The notes beneath the pieces were generated by a model. That model ran no database searches. It saw only the letters and a list, made by a program, of their open reading frames with translations, and was not told where the DNA came from. Source: Candidatus Woesearchaeota archaeon (GTDB lineage: Archaea > Nanobdellota > Nanobdellia > Woesearchaeales > JACJVV01). Taken from it: a stretch of 64,000 nucleotides of DNA. Location: positions 248,001-312,000 of the forward strand of contig JACJVV010000002.1 of assembly GCA_020637495.1 (NCBI GenBank). Direction: 5' to 3'. Positions 8,424 through 16,381 of this stretch are shown one piece after another (positions within the stretch are counted from its first letter, which is position 1; every line of letters begins with the position of its first letter). The translations under genes and the position numbers were made by a program.

Positions 8424-9025
8424 ACATGGAAAAAAAGAAGATTGCTTTAGTGATTGCAAGATATCAGCCAGCTCATATAAGTCATATGGAAGTATTCGAA
8501 TTTGCAAAAGCCCAGGGTATAGAGAAGCTTGTTGTCGTAAAAGGGAGCGCTGACAAGTACAGGATACCAAGGCATCCCTTTACTCCGAATGAATGCTGCG
8601 ACATGGTAGAGATGTATTTGAAAAGAACAGGATTAGAGTATGAGATTGTACCTATGGAAGATGTGAGCCAGAATATAAAACAGGATGATGAAGAGTTGAA
8701 TGATGATGATATTGAGAGATATACGAGATATGCAAAACAACTGATAGCGAGAGTCCCTGGATTTGACACTGCAATTGTAGGGAATCCAACGATAGGTACA
8801 CCTCTTGAAAGGTTAGGATATAGGATAATAAAACCTCAAGGAGAGATCAACTGCAGTGCAACATACATACGTCGAGAATATACTCTACATAATGATCGAT
8901 GCGAGGATCTGCTCCTTCCTGAACAGGTGAGATACATGGACGAGAAAGGGTTATATGATATCATGAAAGAGATCGGCAAAGAAGAGTTCAAGAGAGAGAT
9001 TGCTTCATTGCAAGGAGGGATATGA
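8420..9025 (+). CDS. NMN adenylyltransferase-like nucleotidyltransferase (NadM-like)
   Basis: A 201-residue protein starting 4 bases inside the kinase stop, with GGAGGA 7 bases upstream. The N-terminus has the nucleotidyltransferase signature ARYQPAHISH (13-22), matching GRFQPxHxGH of archaeal NadM. The C-terminal half has CSATYIRRE, matching the ISxTxIR phosphate-binding motif. NadM joins NMN and ATP to give NAD. The second HxxH position is Ser-His rather than Gly-His, so the substrate may differ. Neighbouring genes include a second NMNAT-like protein, so a specialised adenylyl transfer within the conjugation/kinase operon is possible. Catalysis looks intact. Confidence 0.75.
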   Translation: MNMEKKKIALVIARYQPAHISHMEVFEFAKAQGIEKLVVVKGSADKYRIPRHPFTPNECCDMVEMYLKRTGLEYEIVPMEDVSQNIKQDDEELNDDDIERYTRYAKQLIARVPGFDTAIVGNPTIGTPLERLGYRIIKPQGEINCSATYIRREYTLHNDRCEDLLLPEQVRYMDEKGLYDIMKEIGKEEFKREIASLQGGI

Positions 9026-9026
9026 C

Positions 9027-10148
9027 ATGAGCAGATCACGCAAGATTAGAAGAAGAGAGGCTGCTACTGTTGCAAAGGTAACGTCACCAAAGATGTATGC
9101 TGAGATATATTGTACTTTAGGGAATACTACAGATGGTGCTATTGAAGAACTTCTGAAAGCTGGAATGCGTGGGGCCAGGATAAATACCGCATATTGCGAT
9201 TTTGAAGACTATGATAGGAGAATAGCTGAAGTTAGGGTTGCTAGTGAGGAAAAGAATATCAGCATACCAATAATTATGGACATAAAAGGACCTCAATTAA
9301 GGATCAGCACAGCAGATCCTAGTCAATCATACAAGGTTGAGAGTGGAATTGTATTCCCTCTTGGATATAATGGTGATCGTGATAAGCATAAAGATACAGA
9401 TATCTTCTTGAATTATGATCTTGGTGATGCACTAAAAGAAGGCGATACCCTCCTGATAGAGAATGGTTCAATAGCGACACGAGTTATCGAGAAGAATGGT
9501 GAGACACTGCTTCAGGTAATAGATGCAGGAGATGGTCTGATCAAGGATTCAATGGGTGTGAACATACCAGGCAAGTATCTTGAATTACCACACCTTACTG
9601 ACAAAGATAAAGAAGTGATAGATTATTCAATAAGGAATCGTCTCGAATATCTTGCTCTGAGTTATGTCAGAGATAAGAAAGATGTAGATTATCTACTAAA
9701 TTTCTTGGAAGAGCGTAAACAGGCATTGAAGATAAACTATGATATTGGTGTCTGCCTCAAGATTGAGGATAAGTTTGGTCTCATAAACCTAGAGGATATA
9801 ATAACTACTGCAAGAAGAAAAGCTAATCTAGACCAGGAGGTAATGGTCATGATGGGAAGAGGTGATTTCTTTAACGAGGTAAACTATACTAAAATAGCGC
9901 TTGCTCAGCAAGCGATAACTGATTATTGCAAAAACCAGCAGATTCCAGTTATGATAGGGACAGGATTTCTTGAAAGCATGAAATACTCATCTCGTCCGAC
10001 CAGAGCTGAGATAGGTGATGTATGGAACGCTCTTAGGGATAATCCTGATTATCTCATGCTGAGTGCTGAGACAAGCAATGGAGCTAATCCAGTTTTGGCT
10101 GTAAATGTGCTATCAAGGATAAGGGATAATTATTATGATTCACAATGA
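9027..10148 (+). CDS. Pyruvate-kinase-like TIM barrel without the C-terminal domain
   Basis: A 373-residue protein; ATG 9027 has AGGAGGG 7 bases upstream. Pyruvate kinase motifs occur in order: CTLGNTTDG and GARIN near the N-terminus, MDIKGPQLR (84-92), a B-domain-like insertion (~95-190), CLKIEDKFGLIN, MMGRGDF, ESM..RPTRAEIGDVWNA and LSAETSNGANP. The allosteric C-terminal domain (about 100 residues in the ~470-residue enzymes) is absent. The catalytic Lys, the Arg and Asn of the substrate pocket and the Asp/Glu metal ligands appear kept. RxNFSHG has become RINTAYC. It could be this cell's glycolytic pyruvate kinase (enolase and phosphoglycerate mutase are elsewhere in the window), but its position in a conjugation operon suggests a specialised role using phosphoenolpyruvate or a related substrate. 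Confidence 0.75.
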   Translation: MSRSRKIRRREAATVAKVTSPKMYAEIYCTLGNTTDGAIEELLKAGMRGARINTAYCDFEDYDRRIAEVRVASEEKNISIPIIMDIKGPQLRISTADPSQSYKVESGIVFPLGYNGDRDKHKDTDIFLNYDLGDALKEGDTLLIENGSIATRVIEKNGETLLQVIDAGDGLIKDSMGVNIPGKYLELPHLTDKDKEVIDYSIRNRLEYLALSYVRDKKDVDYLLNFLEERKQALKINYDIGVCLKIEDKFGLINLEDIITTARRKANLDQEVMVMMGRGDFFNEVNYTKIALAQQAITDYCKNQQIPVMIGTGFLESMKYSSRPTRAEIGDVWNALRDNPDYLMLSAETSNGANPVLAVNVLSRIRDNYYDSQ

Positions 10149-10182
10149 ATGTATTGCATATAGTCGCTCCATAGATAGTTAA

Positions 10183-10190
10183 GTTTAAAT
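10183..10190 (+). promoter_or_regulatory. TATA box of the tandem NMNAT-like gene
   Basis: GTTTAAAT is centred 26 bases before the ATG at 10213, the spacing expected for a leaderless archaeal mRNA. The gene therefore has its own promoter. Confidence 0.6.
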
Positions 10191-10212
10191 GCAATGAAGC
10201 AACTTCCTCAAT

Positions 10213-11367
10213 ATGGCATATATTACAAAACTTGACGCTACTCGAGGATTCATGATCGAATCAGGGCAACCTTTCACAAAGCTTGATCTTGAACTTGTAA
10301 AACATATTCTAGATGAGAAAGATGAGGTGGTCATTGGTATAGGCGATGCAGGCAGATCTCATGATAAAGGACATCTGATGACTGCTGGTGAAGTGTATGA
10401 AACAATAGATTTTACACTAAGAATCGGAAGTATTGATCCAAACAGATATTGCATTATCCCTATCGAAAACAACCCTAATAATTTTTATTGGGTTGCTGAA
10501 ACAAGGATGCTTACTCCAAGATGGGATACATACTATACAAGAAACTTTAAGAATTTCTCTATGATGTCACATTATGCAGATGAATTTGGTTTTGATTGCA
10601 AGGCAATAGAAAAACAAAAACCCGAAAAAGATTATTTCGCAGAATTATTAAGCGGTAAGATAATAACAGAAATACCTAATGCAACAAATCATATGATGTC
10701 TCTCCTTGGAATTATTGATAGAGCTGATACTATATATAATAGGGTTTTCCGTGAACCTAAATCTAGAGGTAAAGAAAGGACTTTATTCCTAGGTGGTTTT
10801 CAGCCTGTAACTGGCGTATTTGATGATTACAGCGGACATTTAGGAGTGATGCATAACATTCTTGACGCAAATCAATTAGTTGTGCCAATAGGTTCAGGAC
10901 AGCATTCACATATGATGGATGATCCTCTAACTGCTGGTGCTAGGATAGAGATAATAAGATATGTCCTGCAGAATAGTGGGATAGACAGCAGTAAATTCAG
11001 CCTTATTCCAATAAAAAATGTAGAAGCTAATGTCCCTTTTGCATCTAAAGTCAGGACACTCTGCCCTGAATTCAATAAGGTCATGGCAGGAAATGACTGG
11101 ACAAAACAATTGTTCGGTAATGGGAACTATGAGATAGTCCCATTGACAAGAAAAGAGGTGAAAGGATCAGGGATATCTGGTACTCGAGTAAGAAATACAA
11201 TCTATGATGAGCTTAAGAAAGTTAGAAAAGAGGATATTATTCCAGAGGAATGCATAACAGCAATAGAATCTGGTCTTGAAGGGATTATTGACCCATTGAC
11301 CTTTGAAGCGTTAAAACATGTTGGTGGTCTAGATATAATGCACTTCTTAGCCCATGCAAAAGAATAG
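10213..11367 (+). CDS. Tandem NMN-adenylyltransferase-like protein, first domain degenerate
   Basis: A 384-residue protein with two NadM-like nucleotidyltransferase domains. The first (1-180) keeps internal features such as EVVIGIGDAGRSHDKGH and a RYCIIPI strand, but the GxFxPxHxGH site is replaced by GQPFTKLD. The second (190-360) has GGFQPVTGVFDDYSGHLGVM, where extra residues separate the Pro from the SGH, and an intact SGISGTRVR motif. The N-domain is thus probably non-catalytic and the C-domain active. NMNATs make NAD or dinucleotides from ATP. The last ~30 residues are a short extension. It stands just after the conjugation/kinase operon, 64 bases downstream, with its own TATA box. Confidence 0.7.
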   Translation: MAYITKLDATRGFMIESGQPFTKLDLELVKHILDEKDEVVIGIGDAGRSHDKGHLMTAGEVYETIDFTLRIGSIDPNRYCIIPIENNPNNFYWVAETRMLTPRWDTYYTRNFKNFSMMSHYADEFGFDCKAIEKQKPEKDYFAELLSGKIITEIPNATNHMMSLLGIIDRADTIYNRVFREPKSRGKERTLFLGGFQPVTGVFDDYSGHLGVMHNILDANQLVVPIGSGQHSHMMDDPLTAGARIEIIRYVLQNSGIDSSKFSLIPIKNVEANVPFASKVRTLCPEFNKVMAGNDWTKQLFGNGNYEIVPLTRKEVKGSGISGTRVRNTIYDELKKVRKEDIIPEECITAIESGLEGIIDPLTFEALKHVGGLDIMHFLAHAKE

Positions 11368-11397
11368 CAGTAAAAATAAACAGATTAGTTTTGGCTA

Positions 11398-12363
11398 TCA
11401 ATCAAGATACCTAACTATTCTTCCAATGTGATTGATATGTGCAGTCAGATTATATGCGTTGATTGCTATCTGGCTACAAATAGTGCTCTTACTCTCTTCG
11501 ATATACTTTGTAATGTCAATCAATACTTTTCTTCTCTCTAATGATACATGATCTGAAAGCTTCTGGTTGAAATCATAGAATGATTTCATAGATTCAAGAT
11601 ATATTTTCTCGATGCTTGAGAAAAGTTTAAGGAATCTCTCCTTTCGTGAATCCTTCAGGTTCTTTGCTATGCTTGCAATATTCTTCGTCCTGTCTCCAAT
11701 CTTCTCCATATGCCCTGTCAATTCCCAATATCTCAATAGATCAAGATCTGACATCTTCAAAGTGCCCTGAATCTCCTTATCGGTAAATCCTGATTTTATG
11801 ACCTTAGCAAGAAGATTATTCAGCTTGTTGACTTCCTTATCCCTGTCTATTACACTGTCAGCTAAGCTCGGATCATTCAGGCTTTCCTTAGTATCTATCA
11901 TCATTGATCTAAGTATATTATCGACTCTTCTGACCAATGTCTTTATGTCAATGTCAGGTATATTTAGGAAGCTTCTTGCAACAATCCTTTCAGATGATTC
12001 ATCAACAAGCTCCAATGCAATCAATCCTGATATAGCACTCTTGATATACTTTGCATGCTTGTTCAATTCTTTTCCTCTTAGAATTATATGCTTAACATTA
12101 TTCATGTATGCAGTGTTCAACTCTCTCAATATGATCATCTCATCCTTTCCATCTATATTTATGACAATCTCACCTTTCGCTTTAGTCTCACCTTTTGGTT
12201 CAGCACCTATTGTAAGTAGATTATTATCATCATTGATATATACAAGATCGCCAGCCTTGAGCTTGTTCCGTGTAAGCCAATCTTTTGGAACAGCGACGAC
12301 AAGAGAAGCATAACCACTTTTGACAAGTTTTCGTATCTGCATATCAGATAATGTAGAATACAT
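11398..12363 (-). CDS. AbrB-PhoU type regulator
   Basis: A 321-residue protein. Residues 8-50 match a SpoVT/AbrB swapped-hairpin DNA-binding domain (IRKLVKSGYASLVVAVPKDW, then AGDLVYI). Residues ~95-320 are helical bundles of the PhoU kind, with a central DLLRYWELTGHMEKIGDRTKNIA segment in which Glu and Asp metal ligands of PhoU recur. Archaeal proteins of this layout are annotated as phosphate-uptake regulators. No phosphate transporter lies nearby, so the ligand is unknown. It is convergent with the tandem NMNAT-like gene. The 160-base upstream stretch (12364-12523) has TATA-like segments (12400-12409 and 12378-12385) but no gene that I can see. Confidence 0.75.
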   Translation of the reverse strand: MYSTLSDMQIRKLVKSGYASLVVAVPKDWLTRNKLKAGDLVYINDDNNLLTIGAEPKGETKAKGEIVINIDGKDEMIILRELNTAYMNNVKHIILRGKELNKHAKYIKSAISGLIALELVDESSERIVARSFLNIPDIDIKTLVRRVDNILRSMMIDTKESLNDPSLADSVIDRDKEVNKLNNLLAKVIKSGFTDKEIQGTLKMSDLDLLRYWELTGHMEKIGDRTKNIASIAKNLKDSRKERFLKLFSSIEKIYLESMKSFYDFNQKLSDHVSLERRKVLIDITKYIEESKSTICSQIAINAYNLTAHINHIGRIVRYLD

Positions 12364-12514
12364 ATATATAAGTGTTTGTATATACTAAAACGTTTTTAGC
12401 TTTTTAAGCATCAAAAATTAAGATTTAGAAAAAAATCAAAGGCTGCATGACTTTTTAATCCTTTCTCAGAAACCCTAAATTAGCAAGTCTGTCTCCTTCT
12501 TGCAGAGGATGAAA

Positions 12515-12548
12515 TGAACGGTATCAATAGCTATTGTTGATTCGTTCA
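12515..12548 (-). terminator. Palindromic hairpin at the end of the NAD-kinase-like gene
   Basis: The 12-base palindrome CAATAGCTATTG (12525-12536) is flanked by TGAACG and CGTTCA arms. It overlaps the stop region of the gene and could terminate the minus-strand operon or stabilise its 3' end. Confidence 0.4.
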
Positions 12549-13363
12549 TGCCATATGGTATATTCAATGCTCTCTCCTTCACCAGCAATAGGCCCTAGAT
12601 GTGAATACTGGGGTCTTCCTGACCTGAAAGGTGTTTCAGAAACGCCTTTGATAACTCTGCTGACTCTTCCGAATTCAATATCTCCAGGGAACTGTTCAGG
12701 ATGGCATCTCTGCAGCAGCAAAGCAATGCTATTGTAATGGCTTCCATCACCAGAACCTGCACCGGTAGCGATGACTGCTCTGCTCGCTTTCTGTTCCTCA
12801 ATAAAACTTCCAGTGCCATCCTGAGCTTTTATCAGATATCGTGCCATGTAATGGGAAGCAGGGAAATCAACATTGCATACTGCGTCAGGCAATCTAAGTC
12901 CATTCTTGTAAGTGGCAATCATTGTCCATCTATCATAACCAAAATTTGATCCCCTAATTGAATCCATCTTCTCAATCAATTGTTCAGCAGTCAATCCAAG
13001 TATACCTCCGTGGCTTGTGACCGGATCTGAATTTACAGGGATAAGAATTGCATCCTTATACAGCTGGGCGAGCCTTTGGAAATGATTATCTCCCCCTAAG
13101 CTGATTACAGCATCAAACTTTGGGATCCTCTTCTTATTCTCAAAAATATCATATATGTCAATCTCTGTAGCAAAATCAAAAGCCCCTCTAACTTTAGACG
13201 CAGCTAGAAGCTGTCTTTCTTCGCTTGCTACAATCCTGTCTATGTTCTTGCCCATGCTCGCTTCAACAGAAAGAACTTCATCCCTAGACATACGTTTTCT
13301 TCGCATATTATATTCGACCATCGGGTCCTTGATTGATAATCCTATCCTCATTTCTTTCATCAT
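12524..13363 (-). CDS. NAD-kinase-like protein (divergent)
   Basis: A 279-residue protein resembling the NAD kinase/diacylglycerol kinase fold. SLGGDNHF (88-95) stands where NAD kinases have GGDGT. NSDPVTSHGGILGL follows, as in the mitochondrial NADK2 type. A later ATGAGSGDGSHYNSI segment corresponds to the TPTGSTAYS loop. The Asp of GGD is present. NAD kinases phosphorylate the 2'-OH of NAD using ATP. The Gly-Thr to Asn-His change suggests an altered phosphate donor or substrate. The gene overlaps the Nudix-like gene upstream by 4 bases and is the last gene of the minus-strand operon. With two NMNAT-like proteins across the way it points to NAD(P) chemistry. Confidence 0.65.
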   Translation of the reverse strand: MMKEMRIGLSIKDPMVEYNMRRKRMSRDEVLSVEASMGKNIDRIVASEERQLLAASKVRGAFDFATEIDIYDIFENKKRIPKFDAVISLGGDNHFQRLAQLYKDAILIPVNSDPVTSHGGILGLTAEQLIEKMDSIRGSNFGYDRWTMIATYKNGLRLPDAVCNVDFPASHYMARYLIKAQDGTGSFIEEQKASRAVIATGAGSGDGSHYNSIALLLQRCHPEQFPGDIEFGRVSRVIKGVSETPFRSGRPQYSHLGPIAGEGESIEYTIWHERINNSY

Positions 13364-13899
13364 AAATACCTCTGTATTGCATGCAAGACTTCTCTATCAT
13401 AATGGCCATGAGCAACATATATTTTGCTTCTATCAAGATCTATCCGTTCCTTCTGATAATTCTCCATCGGTACCCAAGTCATGAATCTTGTATCCTCATC
13501 AACTTTCACATCACTTATTGAACCATTCCATTTTCCTAAGAAAGCAAATATCCTTTCATTGATCTTATAGCCATTGACTTCAATATATGAATCCCATATC
13601 CCAAGAGGGATCAGCGCCAAAGGATTAAATGATACGCCTATCTTTCTCGCTGATTTATCAGCGAGAGCAATTGGAGGATCATCCCTGTAAGCAAGCTTCT
13701 TATGTACAGATACATCCCATTTATGTCCATAAACTGGATTATCATCTTTCCATTCCCTTAGCAAGATCCTATTGAATTCATTAAGTATCCAGAGATGCCC
13801 AACTTTATGCAGAGTACCATCAAGCAAGACTTTTTCTAAAGAGACATCTTTGCCCTGTAACCTACCCTCTGTGTCTATTGTATCAACAGTTTTCTCCAT
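13360..13899 (-). CDS. Nudix-fold protein lacking the catalytic Nudix box
   Basis: A 179-residue protein. LHKVGHLWILNEFNRILLREW then HKWDVSV resembles the start of Nudix domains of the isopentenyl-diphosphate-isomerase-like group. Where the Nudix box should read RExxEExG, this protein has ALADKSARKIGV, so the metal-binding glutamates are gone. It is probably a binding or regulatory Nudix domain, or its catalytic residues lie elsewhere. It sits 15 bases after the nucleoside-phosphorylase-like gene and overlaps the NAD-kinase-like gene by 4 bases. Nudix proteins usually bind nucleoside diphosphate-linked compounds, consistent with the operon theme. The family call is moderate. Confidence 0.5.
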   Translation of the reverse strand: MEKTVDTIDTEGRLQGKDVSLEKVLLDGTLHKVGHLWILNEFNRILLREWKDDNPVYGHKWDVSVHKKLAYRDDPPIALADKSARKIGVSFNPLALIPLGIWDSYIEVNGYKINERIFAFLGKWNGSISDVKVDEDTRFMTWVPMENYQKERIDLDRSKIYVAHGHYDREVLHAIQRYL

Positions 13900-13914
13900 C
13901 TTAATTCACCAAAA

Positions 13915-15096
13915 TTACTCTTGACTCCTTATATGATCTGCAATCATCTTTGCTGCTGCTTGCTCTCCTTGCTTTGAGTCAAGTTCAACAGATAATTTAT
14001 CACCGTAAAGAGGTCTATCTGAAACATGCCCGACAAAGCCAAAATTTATTCTAAGATGAGGATAATATTTTCCTCTTGCATCATCGATTGCTGCTAATGC
14101 ATGCTTAATCTCCATATCAATTGATGCTGTCCTCATCGCATATCCAATAACATTCTTTGCAGACTCAAGAAGCTCATAAGTCTCATCAATGACATTCAAT
14201 ACATTCAGATTTATGCACTCCTTTCCCCGTCTAGCAAGTATATTTGTGAAAGGATGGATGTAATTAGTGCCTGCCCTTACATCTAACTCATCGATAGTAG
14301 CAGTAGGGGTCAGTACATCATGTCTTTCATACTCCCTGAATAAGCTGCCGACTCTCCCATACATATACACATTTATGTCTGTCTGGTTCTTCTCATCATG
14401 GAATCCATCTATCTCCTTGAATATCTTATCAAATAATATACTTGCCTGTCGTCCATATATGTAGCCTATATTCAATGCCCGAACATCTCCAATCTTCACT
14501 AACTGGACATCAAGATATTCATTCTTTGCTGAAGCGATAACTTCATCAGAATATGCTGCAACGCTCTCAAGTGGTCCAACAATTATATCTTTAATATCAC
14601 GTACATTATGACTATCAAATATCCTCTGCGTGAGATGCCTCTCTTCTGGAAGAAACAATCCCATGGTGAAATCATATGCAAAATTACTGTACTGTTGCTC
14701 AACAATTCTTTTCTTCCCTTCAGGATATACTACTCTGAATCTGATATCATTAAGATCAGGAGATGCTGCTATCATAGATGTAATCATAACCTTGTATCTC
14801 TTAGCCCTATCGATGCTGCTGAATTCAGGTATCATTATCTTCCCATCATGATGAAAAATTGGCTCTCGAGGATTATCCTGTTCCACAAGATCATATGTAG
14901 GGATTATATCTTCACCATCTTTCCCTGGTGGTAAGAATCCTTGACCGATCTGTAGCTCATGGTGCAATTCTCGCGGAAGAAAACCTTGCCATAGCTCAAT
15001 CTCAGTGATATCTTCAAGCTTAAGATTCTTGCCTGTCAGACGGTTCTTTGCATATTCAAATACATCCTCGTCAGTGAATACACGCCTTTCTTTCAT
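13915..15096 (-). CDS. Nucleoside-phosphorylase-like (PNP/UDP superfamily) protein
   Basis: A 393-residue protein from the ATG at 15096, which overlaps the methyltransferase stop as ATGA; an upstream in-frame ATG at 15129 is possible. The N-terminal ~190 residues are unrecognised. The C-terminal half resembles nucleoside phosphorylases: YGRVGSL (246-252), a following HDVLTPTATI strand, SIDMEIKHAL with Asp327-Met-Glu329 as the nucleoside-binding Met-Glu, and GHVSDRPL with Ser359-Asp360 as the late Ser-Asp motif. Such enzymes release a base from a nucleoside, or act as nucleosidases. The N-terminal extension makes it much longer than the ~250-residue family norm. Its partners (methyltransferase, Nudix-like, NAD-kinase-like) suggest processing of a nucleoside or NAD-like metabolite. 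The assignment rests on motif order. Confidence 0.5.
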   Translation of the reverse strand: MKERRVFTDEDVFEYAKNRLTGKNLKLEDITEIELWQGFLPRELHHELQIGQGFLPPGKDGEDIIPTYDLVEQDNPREPIFHHDGKIMIPEFSSIDRAKRYKVMITSMIAASPDLNDIRFRVVYPEGKKRIVEQQYSNFAYDFTMGLFLPEERHLTQRIFDSHNVRDIKDIIVGPLESVAAYSDEVIASAKNEYLDVQLVKIGDVRALNIGYIYGRQASILFDKIFKEIDGFHDEKNQTDINVYMYGRVGSLFREYERHDVLTPTATIDELDVRAGTNYIHPFTNILARRGKECINLNVLNVIDETYELLESAKNVIGYAMRTASIDMEIKHALAAIDDARGKYYPHLRINFGFVGHVSDRPLYGDKLSVELDSKQGEQAAAKMIADHIRSQE

Positions 15097-16091
15097 TTTC
15101 TTATCTCCAATACTTTTATCTCCTGCCAATAATCATGGCCCCTTCTTGATTGGGTATCAAGACCATGTTCAATGAGATATTCTCTCCATTCAGGATCATT
15201 TGTCACCCTGAATACTTTGAGGGGAACTTCTTTCTTGAGCACTTCGGAGAAATCTCTACCATATACATCAAGCAATTCGTAAGGAAGGTCTCCGGATAAT
15301 GAAGATATATTTATTACAAGTCTACCTCCGTCATTGAGCAGCTCATCTGAATTCTCGATAAGATCAGCAATCATCCCTATCCCTTCATAAGGGTTGTCGT
15401 CTATGCTCTTTGGTCTACGGATGTAAGGAGGATTGCAAACAAGAAGATCAAAATTTTTCCCTTTCAGATAATCCATCGCATCAGCTGCAACTGGATCCCA
15501 CTTATTATAGTTGCCTTGCTTTTTCATGTCTAGCATGCATTGATATGACAATGCCATCCTGTCAATAGAGACCATCCTTTCCAGATCTGGAAGATGATCC
15601 ATAAGGTACATTGAAACGAATCCTGACCCTGCACCTAGCTCAGCAGCATTCTTTGCATTGCCGAGATCTATCATGCCTAATGCCTTGCATAGAAATAATG
15701 TATCATATGATGGGCCCCATACCTGTGTCTCAGGCGTCCCTCCATCATATCTGCTCTGGTCAAAGTCCATCACTGTGCCATCATATTCTATTATTCTTCT
15801 TGGCACTTCCATTAATCTATTGACACTGTCTCTTAGCATACTCCCTGTTATGCCTCTCTCTTTTGCATAATTGGATATTGTAAACGGTCCTGGTCTTGAA
15901 TCTGCCAGCCTTGCAATAAGTGCATTATCTGTAACGAGTACCGGATCATGAAATGTTACTATATGCTCCATATGTGAATCATCAAGAGTATATCTCGCAG
16001 TTTTGCCATCGTGGCCAAACCACCTTGCAAGTTCGTTTCCAACTGCCCAGATCTCCTGAGTTTCCATCTCCTTATCAAAAACCATCCTCAT
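15093..16091 (-). CDS. Rossmann-fold methyltransferase, NPPY type
   Basis: A 332-residue protein. Residues 140-300 form a class I S-adenosylmethionine methyltransferase, with ELGAGSGF (151-158) as motif I, SIDR as the acidic motif II region and CNPPY (219-223) as the catalytic motif. NPPY is typical of enzymes that methylate an amide or exocyclic amine, such as PrmC/HemK glutamine methyltransferases and N6-adenine methyltransferases. The N-terminal ~140 residues include a winged-helix-like stretch (TISNYAKERGITGSMLRDSVNRL). The C-terminal extension is short. No restriction enzyme is nearby. It starts inside the stop codon of the ribbon-helix-helix gene (ATGA overlap), so the two are translationally coupled. 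Confidence 0.75.
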   Translation of the reverse strand: MRMVFDKEMETQEIWAVGNELARWFGHDGKTARYTLDDSHMEHIVTFHDPVLVTDNALIARLADSRPGPFTISNYAKERGITGSMLRDSVNRLMEVPRRIIEYDGTVMDFDQSRYDGGTPETQVWGPSYDTLFLCKALGMIDLGNAKNAAELGAGSGFVSMYLMDHLPDLERMVSIDRMALSYQCMLDMKKQGNYNKWDPVAADAMDYLKGKNFDLLVCNPPYIRRPKSIDDNPYEGIGMIADLIENSDELLNDGGRLVINISSLSGDLPYELLDVYGRDFSEVLKKEVPLKVFRVTNDPEWREYLIEHGLDTQSRRGHDYWQEIKVLEIRK

Positions 16092-16261
16092 TTGAGGTCA
16101 CCTTTACAATCAAGATTGTCTGATAGGAAGCTATGCAATGCCTTTTCTATGACCTGGCTTCTGCTCTTTAATTTCTTATTCTGGGTTCTAGCTTGATTTA
16201 TCCTAAGAATTAGTTCTTCGTCTATGCTTATGCTTATCTTATGTCTCAAAAAACTCCCCAT
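16088..16261 (-). CDS. Small ribbon-helix-helix DNA-binding protein
   Basis: A 57-residue protein from ATG 16261. The strand RHKISISIDEELI is followed by two helices (LILRINQARTQ; SRSQVIEKALHSFL), the classic CopG/Arc/MetJ ribbon-helix-helix pattern. Such proteins bind DNA as dimers and often repress their own operon. A TATA box centred about 25 bases upstream implies leaderless transcription. A TACTAGTA palindrome overlaps that box. The gene heads the minus-strand operon and overlaps the methyltransferase start by 4 bases, making it the probable regulator of this operon. Confidence 0.8.
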   Translation of the reverse strand: MGSFLRHKISISIDEELILRINQARTQNKKLKSRSQVIEKALHSFLSDNLDCKGDLK

Positions 16262-16274
16262 ATTAGAAAGATGC

Positions 16275-16290
16275 TACTAGTATTTAAAGT
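16275..16290 (-). promoter_or_regulatory. Promoter and candidate operator of the RHH operon
   Basis: The minus-strand TATA-like ACTTTAAATAC (16280-16290) is centred 24-25 bases from the start codon. The palindrome TACTAGTA (16275-16282) overlaps it and is a plausible autorepressor site. Confidence 0.5.
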
Positions 16291-16381
16291 TTTCCATTTT
16301 AGTAACTTAGGAGTGGTGAAAGTATTGTGGTTATAATGCTCATTTAAATAACAAAAATTCAGGAAACAGATCAGAAACAGA

